Source: Methylocystis silviterrae (GTDB taxonomy: Bacteria; Pseudomonadota; Alphaproteobacteria; Rhizobiales; Beijerinckiaceae). Taken from it: 64,000 bases of DNA. Shown here one piece after another: positions 53,369 through 62,994 of the stretch. The notes beneath the pieces were generated by a model, which saw only the letters and a list, made by a program, of their open reading frames with translations, ran no database searches and was not told the origin of the DNA. The DNA lies in the NCBI RefSeq assembly GCF_013350005.1, contig NZ_JABVWW010000007.1, positions 67,501 through 131,500 on the forward strand. The letters run 5' to 3'. Made by a program: the position numbers and the translations under genes. Position 1 is the first letter of the stretch; every line of letters begins with the position of its first letter.

Positions 53369-55729
53369 ATGAACTCGTCCGTTCTACTGCGCGGCGTTTC
53401 CGCCGGCGCGCTGTTGCTCGCCTTCGCGTCTGAATGCGCCCGCGCTCAGCAAGCGTTGCCTACGATCAGCATCGGAGGGCGCCAGCGCGCGCCATCGACT
53501 CACATATCGGGTCCGCCAACGAACGAGCCCGCCACGTCCGATTCGGGACCGTCATCCAATTTCCCAAGCGAGCCGAAGACGCCCGCCGAAGGCTATGTGG
53601 TGAATGACGCCACGACGGCCACCAAGACCGACATCCCAATCAGGGAAACGCCTGTGTCGGTGAACGTGGTCCCCAAGCAAGTGATGATCGACCAAAACAA
53701 TACAACCGTCCAGGAAGCCCTAGAGAATGTGCCAGGCGTGCGGTCCAACAACAACGAGGTCGAAGGATACAACTTCAAGATTCGCGGCTTTCAGAGCCTC
53801 AATATCTATCGCAACAATCTGTCTCTCGGCAATGTCAACCCCGGCATGCTCGACACCGCCAATCTGGAGCGCATCGAGGTGCTCAAGGGACCAGCGTCGA
53901 TACTTTACGGACGCGCGGAGCCCGGAGGATTGATCAATCTGGTGACCAAGCAGCCGCTCGATCGCGCCCGCTACGTTGTCGATCAACAGTTCGGATCTTT
54001 CAACTGGTATCGCACGCAGTGGGATTTCACCTCTCCTGTCGCTGAGGTTCCGGGGCTCGCCTATCGTGTCTCGGGAACCTATCAGAACAATGGCTCATTT
54101 CGCGGATATTCAGGGGGCGGAGAGCGCGTGCTCGTCGCGCCGGTGGTAAGCTACCGTCCGAGCGCCTGGACCGAGTTCACCCTAGAAGGACAATATTCAG
54201 GTCTGAAGGCGCAAAGCGACGTCGGAATCCCGACAATCGGACCGAAGTCCGCGCCGGTCCCGTTGAGCCGCTCATACCAGGAGGCCAATGATCCGCGCGA
54301 CCGCTTCGAGAACTATCTAATCAGTTATAAACTCCGTCAGAATCTCAATGAGGATTGGAAGGTCACCAACCGCTTTCTTTACGCCGCCGCCCCAATTTTC
54401 GATAAGCCCAATATCACGCCACTCTGCGTGACGCCGATGTGCGTCGACACGGATGGGCGAATGCTGCAACGCATCGGGCAATACCAGTTCGCGTCCGCTC
54501 GTACCTTCTCGACCAATATTGACATCGAAGGGAAGTTCGTGGCGCTTGGCGGCAAACACACATTTCTGATGGGGCTCGATTATCTGAACACCTATTACGA
54601 CTATTACTTCGCCAACGGTGCCGCACTCTATCCGATCGACATTTTTAGCCCGATCCATGGAACGGTACCGTCCTTCGCCTATTTTGATTCACAAATTGGA
54701 TCGGGAGGCAAATTTCATTCATCGACTCTCGAGAGACAAAAAGGGCTTTATGTCCAGGATTATGTCACATGGTTTGACCGTCTGCATGTGCTTGTCGGCG
54801 TCCGCTACGATGTAGCGGATCAAACGATAGGAACGTCATCGAGCTTTGAGAATGGCGGCGGCGTTTACGATGCGAGCAAGGACTTGGCGATCGCCAGTCG
54901 ACTGCGATCGCCGACGGCCATCGACAGGGGTTGGAGTCCGCGCGCTGGCGTCGTCTACGACATTCTTCCCCAGGTCAGCGTTTACGGCAGCTACTCAAGA
55001 TCTTTCGGCCAGAACAACGGCTTTACCGCCGACAGACAGCCTTTAGGGCCGCAGCGCGGCCTGCAATGGGAGGTCGGTCTGAAGGCCGAGCCTCTGCCGG
55101 GCCTGAGCGCCACGCTCGCCTTCTTCCAAATCACCAAATCCGGGGTGCCGACACGGGATTTCGCGTCATTGGCACCCATCGCGCAGAAGCTTGCCGGATT
55201 GCAGCGCAGCCGCGGAATCGAGGTTGACGTACTCGGCCGCGTTACCGATCGCATGACGATCGTGGGCAACTACGCATTGATCGACGCGACGGTTATCGCC
55301 GACAATCCGGTGAATCGATTAAACCCTTTTGGCTTTTTCGATGCCACGATCTTCGGAGAAGGTGGCGGCCTTCTCGGCAACCACCTCGACAATGTTCCGC
55401 GTCATTCGGGCAAAATCTTTCTGACCTACGCTTTTGGCGACAACGGCCTCGGATTACGTGTCGGCGGCGGCGTAACGGCCTCGACGCGTGCATGGGGCGA
55501 TATCCAAAACACATTTGTGCTGCCGGGATGGGCGCGTCTCGACGCCTTCGCGAGCTACGCGACGCTGGTCGAAGGCTATAAGGTGACCGCTCAGCTCAAT
55601 CTCAAGAACATCAATAACGCGCAGTATTTCACCGGTGTGGACGATTTCTTCAACTACAATGTTCCACCGCTGAATGCCATTCCCGCTAATCCCTTCACCG
55701 CGACTGGGCAGATCAGAGTGGAGTTCTAG
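53369..55729 (+). CDS. TonB-dependent siderophore-type receptor
   Basis: A 786-residue outer-membrane receptor. Signal peptide (…LLLAFASECARA), then AQQALPTISIGG, the same probable TonB box as the receptor at 10663. The plug shows RETPVSVNVVPKQVMIDQN, VQEALENVPGVRS and GYNFKIRGFQ, with LKGPASILYGRAEPGGLINLVTKQP (plug end), typical of FhuA/FpvA-like siderophore receptors. The protein ends in F after GQIRVE, the outer-membrane signal. The PepSY gene follows 3 bp later, so the two form an operon. Confidence 0.94.
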   Translation: MNSSVLLRGVSAGALLLAFASECARAQQALPTISIGGRQRAPSTHISGPPTNEPATSDSGPSSNFPSEPKTPAEGYVVNDATTATKTDIPIRETPVSVNVVPKQVMIDQNNTTVQEALENVPGVRSNNNEVEGYNFKIRGFQSLNIYRNNLSLGNVNPGMLDTANLERIEVLKGPASILYGRAEPGGLINLVTKQPLDRARYVVDQQFGSFNWYRTQWDFTSPVAEVPGLAYRVSGTYQNNGSFRGYSGGGERVLVAPVVSYRPSAWTEFTLEGQYSGLKAQSDVGIPTIGPKSAPVPLSRSYQEANDPRDRFENYLISYKLRQNLNEDWKVTNRFLYAAAPIFDKPNITPLCVTPMCVDTDGRMLQRIGQYQFASARTFSTNIDIEGKFVALGGKHTFLMGLDYLNTYYDYYFANGAALYPIDIFSPIHGTVPSFAYFDSQIGSGGKFHSSTLERQKGLYVQDYVTWFDRLHVLVGVRYDVADQTIGTSSSFENGGGVYDASKDLAIASRLRSPTAIDRGWSPRAGVVYDILPQVSVYGSYSRSFGQNNGFTADRQPLGPQRGLQWEVGLKAEPLPGLSATLAFFQITKSGVPTRDFASLAPIAQKLAGLQRSRGIEVDVLGRVTDRMTIVGNYALIDATVIADNPVNRLNPFGFFDATIFGEGGGLLGNHLDNVPRHSGKIFLTYAFGDNGLGLRVGGGVTASTRAWGDIQNTFVLPGWARLDAFASYATLVEGYKVTAQLNLKNINNAQYFTGVDDFFNYNVPPLNAIPANPFTATGQIRVEF

Positions 55730-55731
55730 CG

Positions 55732-56952
55732 ATGCCGCGCGCGCTGTTCGTATGGCTGCATCGGTGGGCTGGACTGACGATGGCAGGCTTCCTGATTGTA
55801 GTCGGCCTAACGGGAAGCCTGCTCGCGTTCTGGGGCGAGTTGAATCACTGGCTGACGCCGGAACTTTATCCCGGTCAGCGCGCTGGGATAGAGCTCGACG
55901 CGGCGACGCTGGCGCGCCGCGCCGAATCCATCGTCCCGCAGGCGCGCGCAGCGACCGTCTACATGGGCCATCCAGGCTCGGTCTCGATCGGCATGGAGGC
56001 GAGCGACGGCGCGCCGCCGCTCGACTTCGAATTTATCCATCTCGATCCGGTCGATGGCCATGAACTCGGGCGCGTCACGTGGCATGGATTGCCCAAACGC
56101 AAGAACGACATCATGCCCTTCGTCTACGGCCTTCACATGTATCTGGCGATGAGCGGGATCGGCGACTGGATACTGGGCTTCGTAGCGCTCACTTGGACGC
56201 TCGATTGTTTCGTCGGCTTTTATCTGACGCTGCCCGCGGCCGGCCAGCGCTCGCGCAAAGGCTTCTTCGCGCGCTGGAGGCCGTCATGGCTGGTGAAGCT
56301 CAAGAGCTCCTTCTATCGCGTCAATTTCGACCTGCATCGCGCGAGCGGCCTGTGGCTCTGGGCGATGCTGCTTGTCTACGCCTGGTCGAGCGTGTTTTTC
56401 ACGCTGCCCAATTTCTACACGCGTGCGACGCAGCTTGTTCTCGATTCCGAAACTCCCGTCTGGGCGCAGGAGGGAACGCCGCAGAACGATACGCGCGCGC
56501 CGATGGAATGGGAGGCGGGGCAAGCGACCGGCGAGCGGCTAATGCAAGAGCAGGCGCGCGAGCACGGCTTTGCGATAGAACGCCCGCTAGCGCTCTATAA
56601 TCTGCGCGACAAGGGCCTTTACGAATATCGCGTGCGCTCGTCGCGCGATATCGGCGACAAGGCTGGGTCTACTTCGATCCTGTTCGATTCACGCTCGGGC
56701 GAACTGAAGACCATCAGCCTGCCGACAGGCCATCGCAGTGGAACGACGCTGACCACCTGGCTCGTCGAACTGCATATGGCCAATCTCTTCGGTCTTCCCT
56801 ACCGCATCTTCGTGTGCGCGATGGGGCTCGTGATCGCGATGCTTTCTGTGACGGGGATCTACATCTGGTGGAAGAAGCGTTCGGCGCGGCTGTCGCATGT
56901 TCAGCGGCGGAGTGCGGTCCGGCCCGCGCCGGCGGAGCGAACGCCCGCGTGA
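55732..56952 (+). CDS. PepSY domain-containing membrane protein
   Basis: A 406-residue PepSY-TM protein. N-terminal LHRWAGLTMAGFLIVVGLTGSLLAF is the first helix with the conserved HRW, and further helices lie near 150-165, 210-230 and 355-375. A large periplasmic PepSY-like domain sits between them. Such proteins accompany siderophore receptors and some reduce ferric siderophores using conserved His residues (HRWAG, FVYGLHMYLAM, DLHRASGLW). It has 3 bp to the receptor gene. Ferric-siderophore reduction is the likely role. Confidence 0.9.
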   Translation: MPRALFVWLHRWAGLTMAGFLIVVGLTGSLLAFWGELNHWLTPELYPGQRAGIELDAATLARRAESIVPQARAATVYMGHPGSVSIGMEASDGAPPLDFEFIHLDPVDGHELGRVTWHGLPKRKNDIMPFVYGLHMYLAMSGIGDWILGFVALTWTLDCFVGFYLTLPAAGQRSRKGFFARWRPSWLVKLKSSFYRVNFDLHRASGLWLWAMLLVYAWSSVFFTLPNFYTRATQLVLDSETPVWAQEGTPQNDTRAPMEWEAGQATGERLMQEQAREHGFAIERPLALYNLRDKGLYEYRVRSSRDIGDKAGSTSILFDSRSGELKTISLPTGHRSGTTLTTWLVELHMANLFGLPYRIFVCAMGLVIAMLSVTGIYIWWKKRSARLSHVQRRSAVRPAPAERTPA

Positions 56953-56991
56953 TTTGAACGCGCATGGATTGACTTATTGATGGAGCGACAA

Positions 56992-57315
56992 ATGGATTTA
57001 GACCGGATCGAACGTGGAAGTCTTGTCCAAAATCTGCGCCGCGCGCTGCCGCTCTCGGCGCATCCTAAGCAGGCGCTCATCGCTTTTTTGCGCGAACGCG
57101 GCGTCGTCACGCGCGGCGCGCCGCGGCTCGTCGTCCTCGATATTTTCGACGCCGGAGCGGCGGGCGGCCTGATGTGCCGCTTCGCCATCGCCGAGGATGG
57201 CGAGGCCTCAAGCTTCATCGCGCCGCTGACGCAAGTCGCGCTCTACCGCAGACATCCCGGCGCGCGTTCGCGTGTCGTACGCCGTCGAAAGGCGCCGCCT
57301 CCCGGCGCGGCATGA
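56992..57315 (+). CDS. Conserved-context hypothetical protein (107 aa)
   Basis: A soluble alpha/beta protein (LVQNLRRALPLSAHPKQALIAFLRERGV, RLVVLDIFDAGAAGGLMCRFAI, IAPLTQVALYRRHP). GGAG six bases upstream supports ATG 56992 over the ATG at 56980. Its stop overlaps the next receptor start (ATGA), so it is in the receptor/PepSY operon. No family recognised; it may modulate iron uptake. Confidence 0.7.
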   Translation: MDLDRIERGSLVQNLRRALPLSAHPKQALIAFLRERGVVTRGAPRLVVLDIFDAGAAGGLMCRFAIAEDGEASSFIAPLTQVALYRRHPGARSRVVRRRKAPPPGAA

Positions 57316-59405
57316 GAGCGACGCTTGTCGCTCTGCTTTGCATATGCGTCGGCGCCGCGCAGGCGCACGCCGAGGAGCAGCGGGAGAACGAGCGCAAGGA
57401 GACGCTGCAATGCGAGGGCAAGAGGCGCGGCAAAGAGACGAGCGGCGCCGAAGAGCAGAACAAGGAGCGCAGCCAAATCGAGCGCAGACAAGGCGAGCGG
57501 CGCGCCGACGCGCCCAATGCGCAGACGCTCGGGCGCGACCAGAGCGGCGTCTATGTCAACGCGCCCGCCGCCAACAGCGCCTATTCGCCAAGCTTCGTCA
57601 TGCGCGGCTTTCCGAGCGGACTGACGCTCTTCGACGGCGCCTCGCACGGCTTCACGGCCCAGGACGTCGATCTCTCCACCGTCGATCACGTCGAATTCTT
57701 CAAGGGTCCGGGCGCCATGCTGTTCGGCAAGGCGCTCGGGGGCTATGGCGGCGCCGCCAATTACATCCGCAAGGCGCCGACGCAGGAGACCTTCGCCCGC
57801 GCCGTCGCCACCAAGGCCAGCTTCGACGTCACGAGGTTCACCGCCGACGTCAACGCGCCGCTCAACGACGAGAAGAGCCTCTTGTTTCGCATGACCGGCT
57901 CGGCCCAGAGCCTCGGGAGCTTCGTCGATTTCACGCGCACCCGCAGCTTCGATATCGCGCCGATGCTCGCTTTCACCGCCGACGATGGCGACCGCGTCAG
58001 CCTGCGCGCCGAGCACAATGGCGCAAGGGTCGTCTGGCGCGACGGCCTGCCGGCCGATCCGGTGTTTCTGCATGTCCCCAAGGAGTTCTACGCCGGACTT
58101 CCGGCGAATGAACATGAAACCCCCTTCTTCGACGATCTCACCTTGCGCTATGAGCACGCCTTCAACGCCGACTGGAGGGTCGCCGCGGTCGTCGATTATT
58201 TTCTCACCGCCAACCGCTGGGGCTGGTTCACCGGCTGGGGCTATGACGGATTCCAGTCGGTCGTCTTCGGCAGTCCGGTGCGCGCGCGGACCGCCAACCG
58301 CAGCTTCGACGCGCAGTTGCGCCTCAACGGCCGTTTCGACACGGGCTTTCTCGCCCACAGCGTCTTTCTCGGCCTCGAACATTGGGACTTCTATTTCGGC
58401 TACGACAATGACGTCGCGCGTTATGAGGCGGCGCCGCTCAATATCTTCGCGCCCGTCTATTCGCCCGGCGTCAGTTACGCCGGCGCCTTCTGGTCGAATG
58501 GCGTGGCGCGCGCCATCAGCCGTTCGGTCTACGGCCAGGACCTGATCGACCTCAACGAGAACTGGCGCATTCTTGTCGGCGGGCGCTACGATCTTCTTTC
58601 GCAGCGCGAACGCGTCTTCGATCCCCTCGGCGCGCTGACCGGCGAGCCGACATCGAGCCTGAGCAAAGGGACCAGGGGCTATTTTTCGCCGCGCGCCGGC
58701 ATTCTCTATAGGCCCGACGAAGAGACGCAGTTCTTCGCCGCTTACGGCAAATCGCTGATCCCCAACACCGGCGTGCGCATTCAAAGCGGCGAAGCGCCGC
58801 CACCGCAGCAGGACACCCAATATGAGATCGGCTTCCGGCGCGAGTTGCTGGATCGCAAGGTGAGTTTCGAAGTCGGGCTCTTCGACATCACCCGCGACAA
58901 TGTCGCGATCCCCAATCCAGCCAATCCGAGCGGCTTCTATTCGGTCGTCACCGGCCAGCAGCACAGCCATGGCGTCGAGGTCAACCTCGGCGGCGAGATC
59001 CTGCCGAATCTCAAAATCAACGCCGCCGCCACTTTCCTGCATGCGCTCGTGTCGAAGGACGACAATATCCCCTCGCAGCGGGGTAGCGATCTCTTGGGCG
59101 CGCCGCGCCGCGTCTACAACTCTTCCGCCAATTACACATTCGACACGGGCGACCTCAAGGGGCTCGAACTCGGCGCAAGCTACTACTACGCCAGTCGCCT
59201 CGAAGCGACGCTGCCCAACACCTATGGCTTCACCCTCGCGCCCCAGCAAATGCTCGGCGCGACGCTCGGGTACGCCCTCAACGACAATCTCAAGCTGGAA
59301 ATCAACGCCGCCAACTTCACCAACCGTCCAAACTGGACCTCAAACGGCGCGCTCTACCATGGCGAGCCGCGGACCATCGCCGCGAGCCTCAGTTACAAAT
59401 ACTGA
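57312..59405 (+). CDS. TonB-dependent receptor with atypical charged N-terminus
   Basis: A 697-residue receptor with signal peptide of about 20 residues (LLCICVGAAQAHA). The next 50 residues are almost all Glu, Lys, Arg, Gln (EEQRENERKE..., RRQGERRADAP), where a TonB box and the first plug strands would be expected. Plug similarity resumes at SAYSPSFVMRGFPSGLTLFDG and FFKGPGAMLFGKALGGYGGAANY, then a full barrel ends in LSYKY. No TonB-box-like motif is seen. Start at ATG 57312 overlaps the previous stop. It may be a receptor fused to a new leader, or a decaying copy. Confidence 0.85.
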   Translation: MRATLVALLCICVGAAQAHAEEQRENERKETLQCEGKRRGKETSGAEEQNKERSQIERRQGERRADAPNAQTLGRDQSGVYVNAPAANSAYSPSFVMRGFPSGLTLFDGASHGFTAQDVDLSTVDHVEFFKGPGAMLFGKALGGYGGAANYIRKAPTQETFARAVATKASFDVTRFTADVNAPLNDEKSLLFRMTGSAQSLGSFVDFTRTRSFDIAPMLAFTADDGDRVSLRAEHNGARVVWRDGLPADPVFLHVPKEFYAGLPANEHETPFFDDLTLRYEHAFNADWRVAAVVDYFLTANRWGWFTGWGYDGFQSVVFGSPVRARTANRSFDAQLRLNGRFDTGFLAHSVFLGLEHWDFYFGYDNDVARYEAAPLNIFAPVYSPGVSYAGAFWSNGVARAISRSVYGQDLIDLNENWRILVGGRYDLLSQRERVFDPLGALTGEPTSSLSKGTRGYFSPRAGILYRPDEETQFFAAYGKSLIPNTGVRIQSGEAPPPQQDTQYEIGFRRELLDRKVSFEVGLFDITRDNVAIPNPANPSGFYSVVTGQQHSHGVEVNLGGEILPNLKINAAATFLHALVSKDDNIPSQRGSDLLGAPRRVYNSSANYTFDTGDLKGLELGASYYYASRLEATLPNTYGFTLAPQQMLGATLGYALNDNLKLEINAANFTNRPNWTSNGALYHGEPRTIAASLSYKY

Positions 59406-59549
59406 TGGCTTTCGACATTCGCGCATGGCGGCGAGCAAGCGTCGTTCGGCAGCTGAGAGATCCTCTCTCTCCTGCTCCGGTTTGGCGTGCCGGCAGCGCG
59501 GCGCTGACCGCGCCGCTGGTCGTGAGCAGGCCGACGCTTCTGATACTGA

Positions 59550-59708
59550 TGCGCCCGCCGCGACCATCTGCGCGCCCTCGCCCCGAGGGTCGAAGTCGGC
59601 GAGCGGGAAGTCCGCATCATCGGCAACAAGAGCGCCTTGCTCCGCACCCTCCTCCCCGCGTCAGGCGGGAAATCGACGGGAATTGGCGTCCCCAGTTTTG
59701 TTCGGAAG

Positions 59709-59738
<30 letters not shown>
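59550..59738 (+). pseudogene. Site-specific recombinase C-terminal remnant at tRNA-Arg
   Basis: An open frame of 62 codons without a start reads RDHLRALAPRVEVGEREVR, then IGNKSALLRTLLPASGG and VPSFVRKWRAREDSNL before a stop at 59736. This matches the C-terminal end of large serine recombinases, whose final residues are encoded by a tRNA-gene attachment site. The last 10 codons are the 3' part of the tRNA-Arg gene on the other strand. Sequence from 59406 to 59549 has no convincing gene. It marks an excised or decayed integrated element. Confidence 0.65.
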
Positions 59739-59785
<47 letters not shown>

Positions 59786-59915
59786 AGGCGCAGAGCTTTT
59801 CTACAGGAAGGACCGTTGCGCCGCAACGGCGGCGTCTGCCCGAGACGACGTTCCGGCGACATGCTAAGGCCAAGACCTGAATCCTGAGGGTAAGACCTTA
59901 AGCTGAGAGACCGTC

Positions 59916-61031
59916 TTGGCGTTACTCGATCAATGGCTCGAGCGATTGCGCAACGCGCGCGATGAGCTTGTCGCCAATCCGCGATTCCAGCGCTGGACGT
60001 TGAAAAATCCCATCACGCGGCCCTTGGCGCGGCGCGGCGCGCGCGCCGGCCTCGATCTCGCCGCCGGCTTCGTCTACTCGCAGGTTCTCGTCGCCTGCGC
60101 CCAACTGAAGCTCTTCGACGTTTTGCGCGACGGCCCGTTGAGCCTCGACGCGCTGGCGTCGAAACTCGCGCTTTCTGAGCCCGCCACGCGGCGCCTGCTG
60201 GAGGCTGCCGCTTCGCTGGGCCTTGCCGAGCGACGCGGCGCGAAATACGGGCTGGGATTGCTCGGCGCCGCCTTCGCCGGCAATCGCGCGGCGCTCGCGA
60301 TCGTCGAACACCAGCCGCTGCTTTACGCAGATCTCGCCGATCCCGTGGCGCTGCTGCGCCAGGAAAAGCGTGGGCGGCTCGCCGATTATTGGCCCTATTC
60401 GGATGGGGATGCGCCCAAGGCGTTGTCGGCGCAACAAGTCGGCCCTTACAGCGCCTTCATGGCTGCGACGCAGCCGATGGTCGCGCAGGAAGCGCTCGAC
60501 GCCTACGACATTTCGCGTCATCGGCGCCTCCTGGACATCGGCGGCGGCGAAGGCGTGTTTCTCGCAGCCGCCGCGGCCCGCGCGCCGCATCTGCAGCTTG
60601 CTCTCTTCGATCTTCCCGCCGTGGCGGCGCGCGCCAAAGAGCGGCTCGAAGAGTCCGGCCTCCTCTCGCGCGCCGACATTCATGGCGGCGACTTCCTCAA
60701 TGACGCTCTTCCAGAGGGCGCCGACGTCGCGACCCTTATTCGCATCGTGCATGACCATGACGACGCTTCGGCGCTGAAGCTCTTGCGCAATGTGCGCAAG
60801 GCGCTCGCGCCCGGCGCGACGCTGCTCATCGTCGAGGGCATGTCCGGCGTCAAAGGCGCCGAGCCGCTCGACGCCTATTACGGCTTCTACACGCTGGCCA
60901 TGGGCCGCGGCGAGCCGCGCCGCGTCGAAGAGATTGAGGCGCTGCTGCGGGAAGCAGGCTTCGGCAAATTCCGACTCCTGCGCAATGCGTTGCCGGCTCT
61001 TGCGAGCATACTTTCAGCTAAGGCAGTCTGA
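59916..61031 (+). CDS. SAM-dependent O-methyltransferase, CrtF-like
   Basis: A 371-residue class I methyltransferase of the plant-type O-methyltransferase/CrtF group. An N-terminal dimerisation winged helix (LSLDALASKLALSEPATRRLLEAAASLGL) precedes the SAM site LLDIGGGEGVF at 205-215, and IRIVHDHDD carries the catalytic-type His region. The closest characterised function is demethylspheroidene O-methylation in carotenoid synthesis, but no crt gene is nearby. The start is TTG at 59916 after GAGAGA. The substrate stays open. Confidence 0.82.
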   Translation: MALLDQWLERLRNARDELVANPRFQRWTLKNPITRPLARRGARAGLDLAAGFVYSQVLVACAQLKLFDVLRDGPLSLDALASKLALSEPATRRLLEAAASLGLAERRGAKYGLGLLGAAFAGNRAALAIVEHQPLLYADLADPVALLRQEKRGRLADYWPYSDGDAPKALSAQQVGPYSAFMAATQPMVAQEALDAYDISRHRRLLDIGGGEGVFLAAAAARAPHLQLALFDLPAVAARAKERLEESGLLSRADIHGGDFLNDALPEGADVATLIRIVHDHDDASALKLLRNVRKALAPGATLLIVEGMSGVKGAEPLDAYYGFYTLAMGRGEPRRVEEIEALLREAGFGKFRLLRNALPALASILSAKAV

Positions 61032-61041
61032 GCCGTTTAGA

Positions 61042-61141
61042 CTGGATTCCCGATCGCGCGTCGCGCGTCGGGAATGACAGCCAATGGAACGAAGCTGCAG
61101 AATGTCATTCCCGACAAGCCGCAGGCCTGATCGGAATTCCG
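61042..61141. repeat. ATTCCCGA-type inverted repeats (two tandem hairpins)
   Basis: Two palindromes: ATTCCCGATCGCGCG...CGCGTCGGGAAT at 61046-61076, and ATTCCCGA...TCGGAAT at about 61107-61136. They belong to a repeat type frequent between alphaproteobacterial genes. They lie between the convergent methyltransferase and pgi genes. Confidence 0.7.
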
Positions 61142-61144
61142 ACT

Positions 61145-61176
61145 AAAGGCGAAGAAAGCTGCGTCTTCGCGCCTTT
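61145..61176. terminator. Possible bidirectional terminator between methyltransferase and pgi
   Basis: AAAGGCGAAGAA and TCTTCGCGCCTTT form a stem with a two-base bulge and a short loop, just past the pgi stop. There is only a short A/T flank on each side, so termination is tentative. Confidence 0.4.
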
Positions 61177-61186
61177 GGCGGTCGAC

Positions 61187-62821
61187 TCAGTGCGCCCTTC
61201 GCCACGCGATCAAGCCTGCGGTCGAGCCGTCCAGCCCTTGCGTCGATTCGTCCCTGTTCTCGACGATCGGCGCCAGGCGGTTGGCGAGTTCCTTGCCCAG
61301 TTCAACGCCCCACTGGTCGAAGGGATTGATGTCCCAGATCACCGACTGAACGAAGACCTTGTGTTCGTAAAGCGCAACGAGTCGCCCGAGCGTGCGCGGA
61401 TCGAGATGTCGGTAAAGCAGAACGCTGGACGGGCGATCGCCTGGAAACGTCTTATGCGGCGCGAGGCGTGCGATTTCCTCCTCGCTCAGCCCCTGCCCGC
61501 GCAATTGCACTTTCGCTTCCTCTAGCGTTCGACCGCGCATAAAAGCTTCGGCTTGCGCCAGGCAATTGGCGAAAAGCAATTCATGATGGTGCTCGTCGGC
61601 GGCGGTGGGCTCGGCCGCGACGAGGAAGTCGATCGGGACGACGTCGGTTCCCTGATGCAGCAGTTGAAAGAATGCGTGCTGGCCATTGGTGCCAGGCTCG
61701 CCGAAAATCACCGGCCCGGTTTCATAATCGACAGGCGCGCCTTCGCGCGTCACCGACTTACCGTTCGACTCCATGTCGAGCTGTTGCAGATAGGCCGGAA
61801 ATCGCGCGAGGCGCTGATCATAAGGGATAACCGCATGCGCGGCGCATCCCATCACGTTTCTGTGCCAGACGCCGAGAAGTCCCATCAGCACGGGAATGTT
61901 TTGCTCAAGCGGCGCTTCGAAGAAGTGCGAATCGATATCGTGCCCGCCCTGCAGAAACTGCAGGAAGTGTTCCGGTCCCACGCCGATCGCGAGCGCAAGG
62001 CCGATCGACGACCACAGCGAGTAGCGCCCGCCAACCCAATCCCAGAAGCCGAAGACGCGCGCGGGATCGATTCCGAATTCGGCGACCTTGTCGAGCCTGG
62101 TCGAGACGGCGGCGAAATGCGACTTCACCGCAGCTTCGCCGAGCGCTGCGACGATGCGGGTGCGCGCGCTTCTCGCGTTCGCCATCGTCTCCTGCGTCGT
62201 GAACGTCTTCGATGAGATGATGAACAGCGTGCGCGCCAAATCGAGATTTTGCAGCGTGTCATCGAGATCGGCGCCGTCGACATTGGCGACGAAATGCATG
62301 CGCGGACCCTCGCCGGCAAAGGGCGAGAGCGCGCGCGACGCCATCGCCGGACCCAGGTCCGAACCGCCGATGCCGATATTGACCACATCGCCGAACGGCG
62401 CGCCTGTCGCGCCGCGAAGGTCGCCAGAGCGCACGGCGCGCGCGAAGGCGAAAACCTTGTCGCGTTCGGCTTCGATCAGCGGCCGCATGTTTTCGCCGCC
62501 GACGAGAAGCGGACGCGACGAGAGATCGCGCAGCGCCATATGCATGGCGGCGCGCCTTTCGGTGTTGTTGATGCGTTCGCCAGAGAACAACGCTTCGCGC
62601 CGCGCGTCGAGATCACGCGTCTTCGCCAGCGAGGTCAGCAGCGCGATCGTCTCGCGCGTCACTCGGTGCTTGGAGAAGTCGAAGAGAAAATCGTCAAGCT
62701 TGACGCTGAAATTTCTAAAACGCGCGGAGTCCTCCGCAAAGAGATCGAGCGTTCGCGTCCGCGCCAAAGCGGAAGCGTGGAACTTCAGCGCCTCAAAAGC
62801 GACGGCGACGGCGTCCGACAT
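61187..62821 (-). CDS. pgi: Glucose-6-phosphate isomerase
   Basis: Interconverts glucose-6-phosphate and fructose-6-phosphate, 544 residues. The first signature FGDVVNIGIGGSDLGPAM, the second GGRYSLWSSIGLALAIG, and ESNGKSVTREG are present. The C-terminal region holds FDQWGVELGK with the conserved lysine. ATG at 62821 is the simplest start; a TTG at 62839 with AAGGAAA upstream would add six residues. It is convergent with the methyltransferase and divergent from the last gene. Confidence 0.95.
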   Translation of the reverse strand: MSDAVAVAFEALKFHASALARTRTLDLFAEDSARFRNFSVKLDDFLFDFSKHRVTRETIALLTSLAKTRDLDARREALFSGERINNTERRAAMHMALRDLSSRPLLVGGENMRPLIEAERDKVFAFARAVRSGDLRGATGAPFGDVVNIGIGGSDLGPAMASRALSPFAGEGPRMHFVANVDGADLDDTLQNLDLARTLFIISSKTFTTQETMANARSARTRIVAALGEAAVKSHFAAVSTRLDKVAEFGIDPARVFGFWDWVGGRYSLWSSIGLALAIGVGPEHFLQFLQGGHDIDSHFFEAPLEQNIPVLMGLLGVWHRNVMGCAAHAVIPYDQRLARFPAYLQQLDMESNGKSVTREGAPVDYETGPVIFGEPGTNGQHAFFQLLHQGTDVVPIDFLVAAEPTAADEHHHELLFANCLAQAEAFMRGRTLEEAKVQLRGQGLSEEEIARLAPHKTFPGDRPSSVLLYRHLDPRTLGRLVALYEHKVFVQSVIWDINPFDQWGVELGKELANRLAPIVENRDESTQGLDGSTAGLIAWRRAH

Positions 62822-62994
62822 TCTATTCTCGAAAAGCAAGGGTGTTTCCTTAGCGATTTGTAGCCGATTCGAAGGCGGAGGGCGCGCAACGACTTTACGC
62901 CGAGAGGCTGGACCCTAAATTTTTACTGTATTGTGACAGAGGGATGTGAAATCCATATCTGTTCAATGACGGTTTTCTGACAGCAAGGACGACG

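Noticed and set aside
57243-59249. A 668-codon minus-strand open frame opposite the third TonB receptor
   Set aside because: The plus-strand frame has a signal peptide and clear plug and barrel motifs. The antisense frame is a high-GC shadow, rich in Arg, Glu and Ala.
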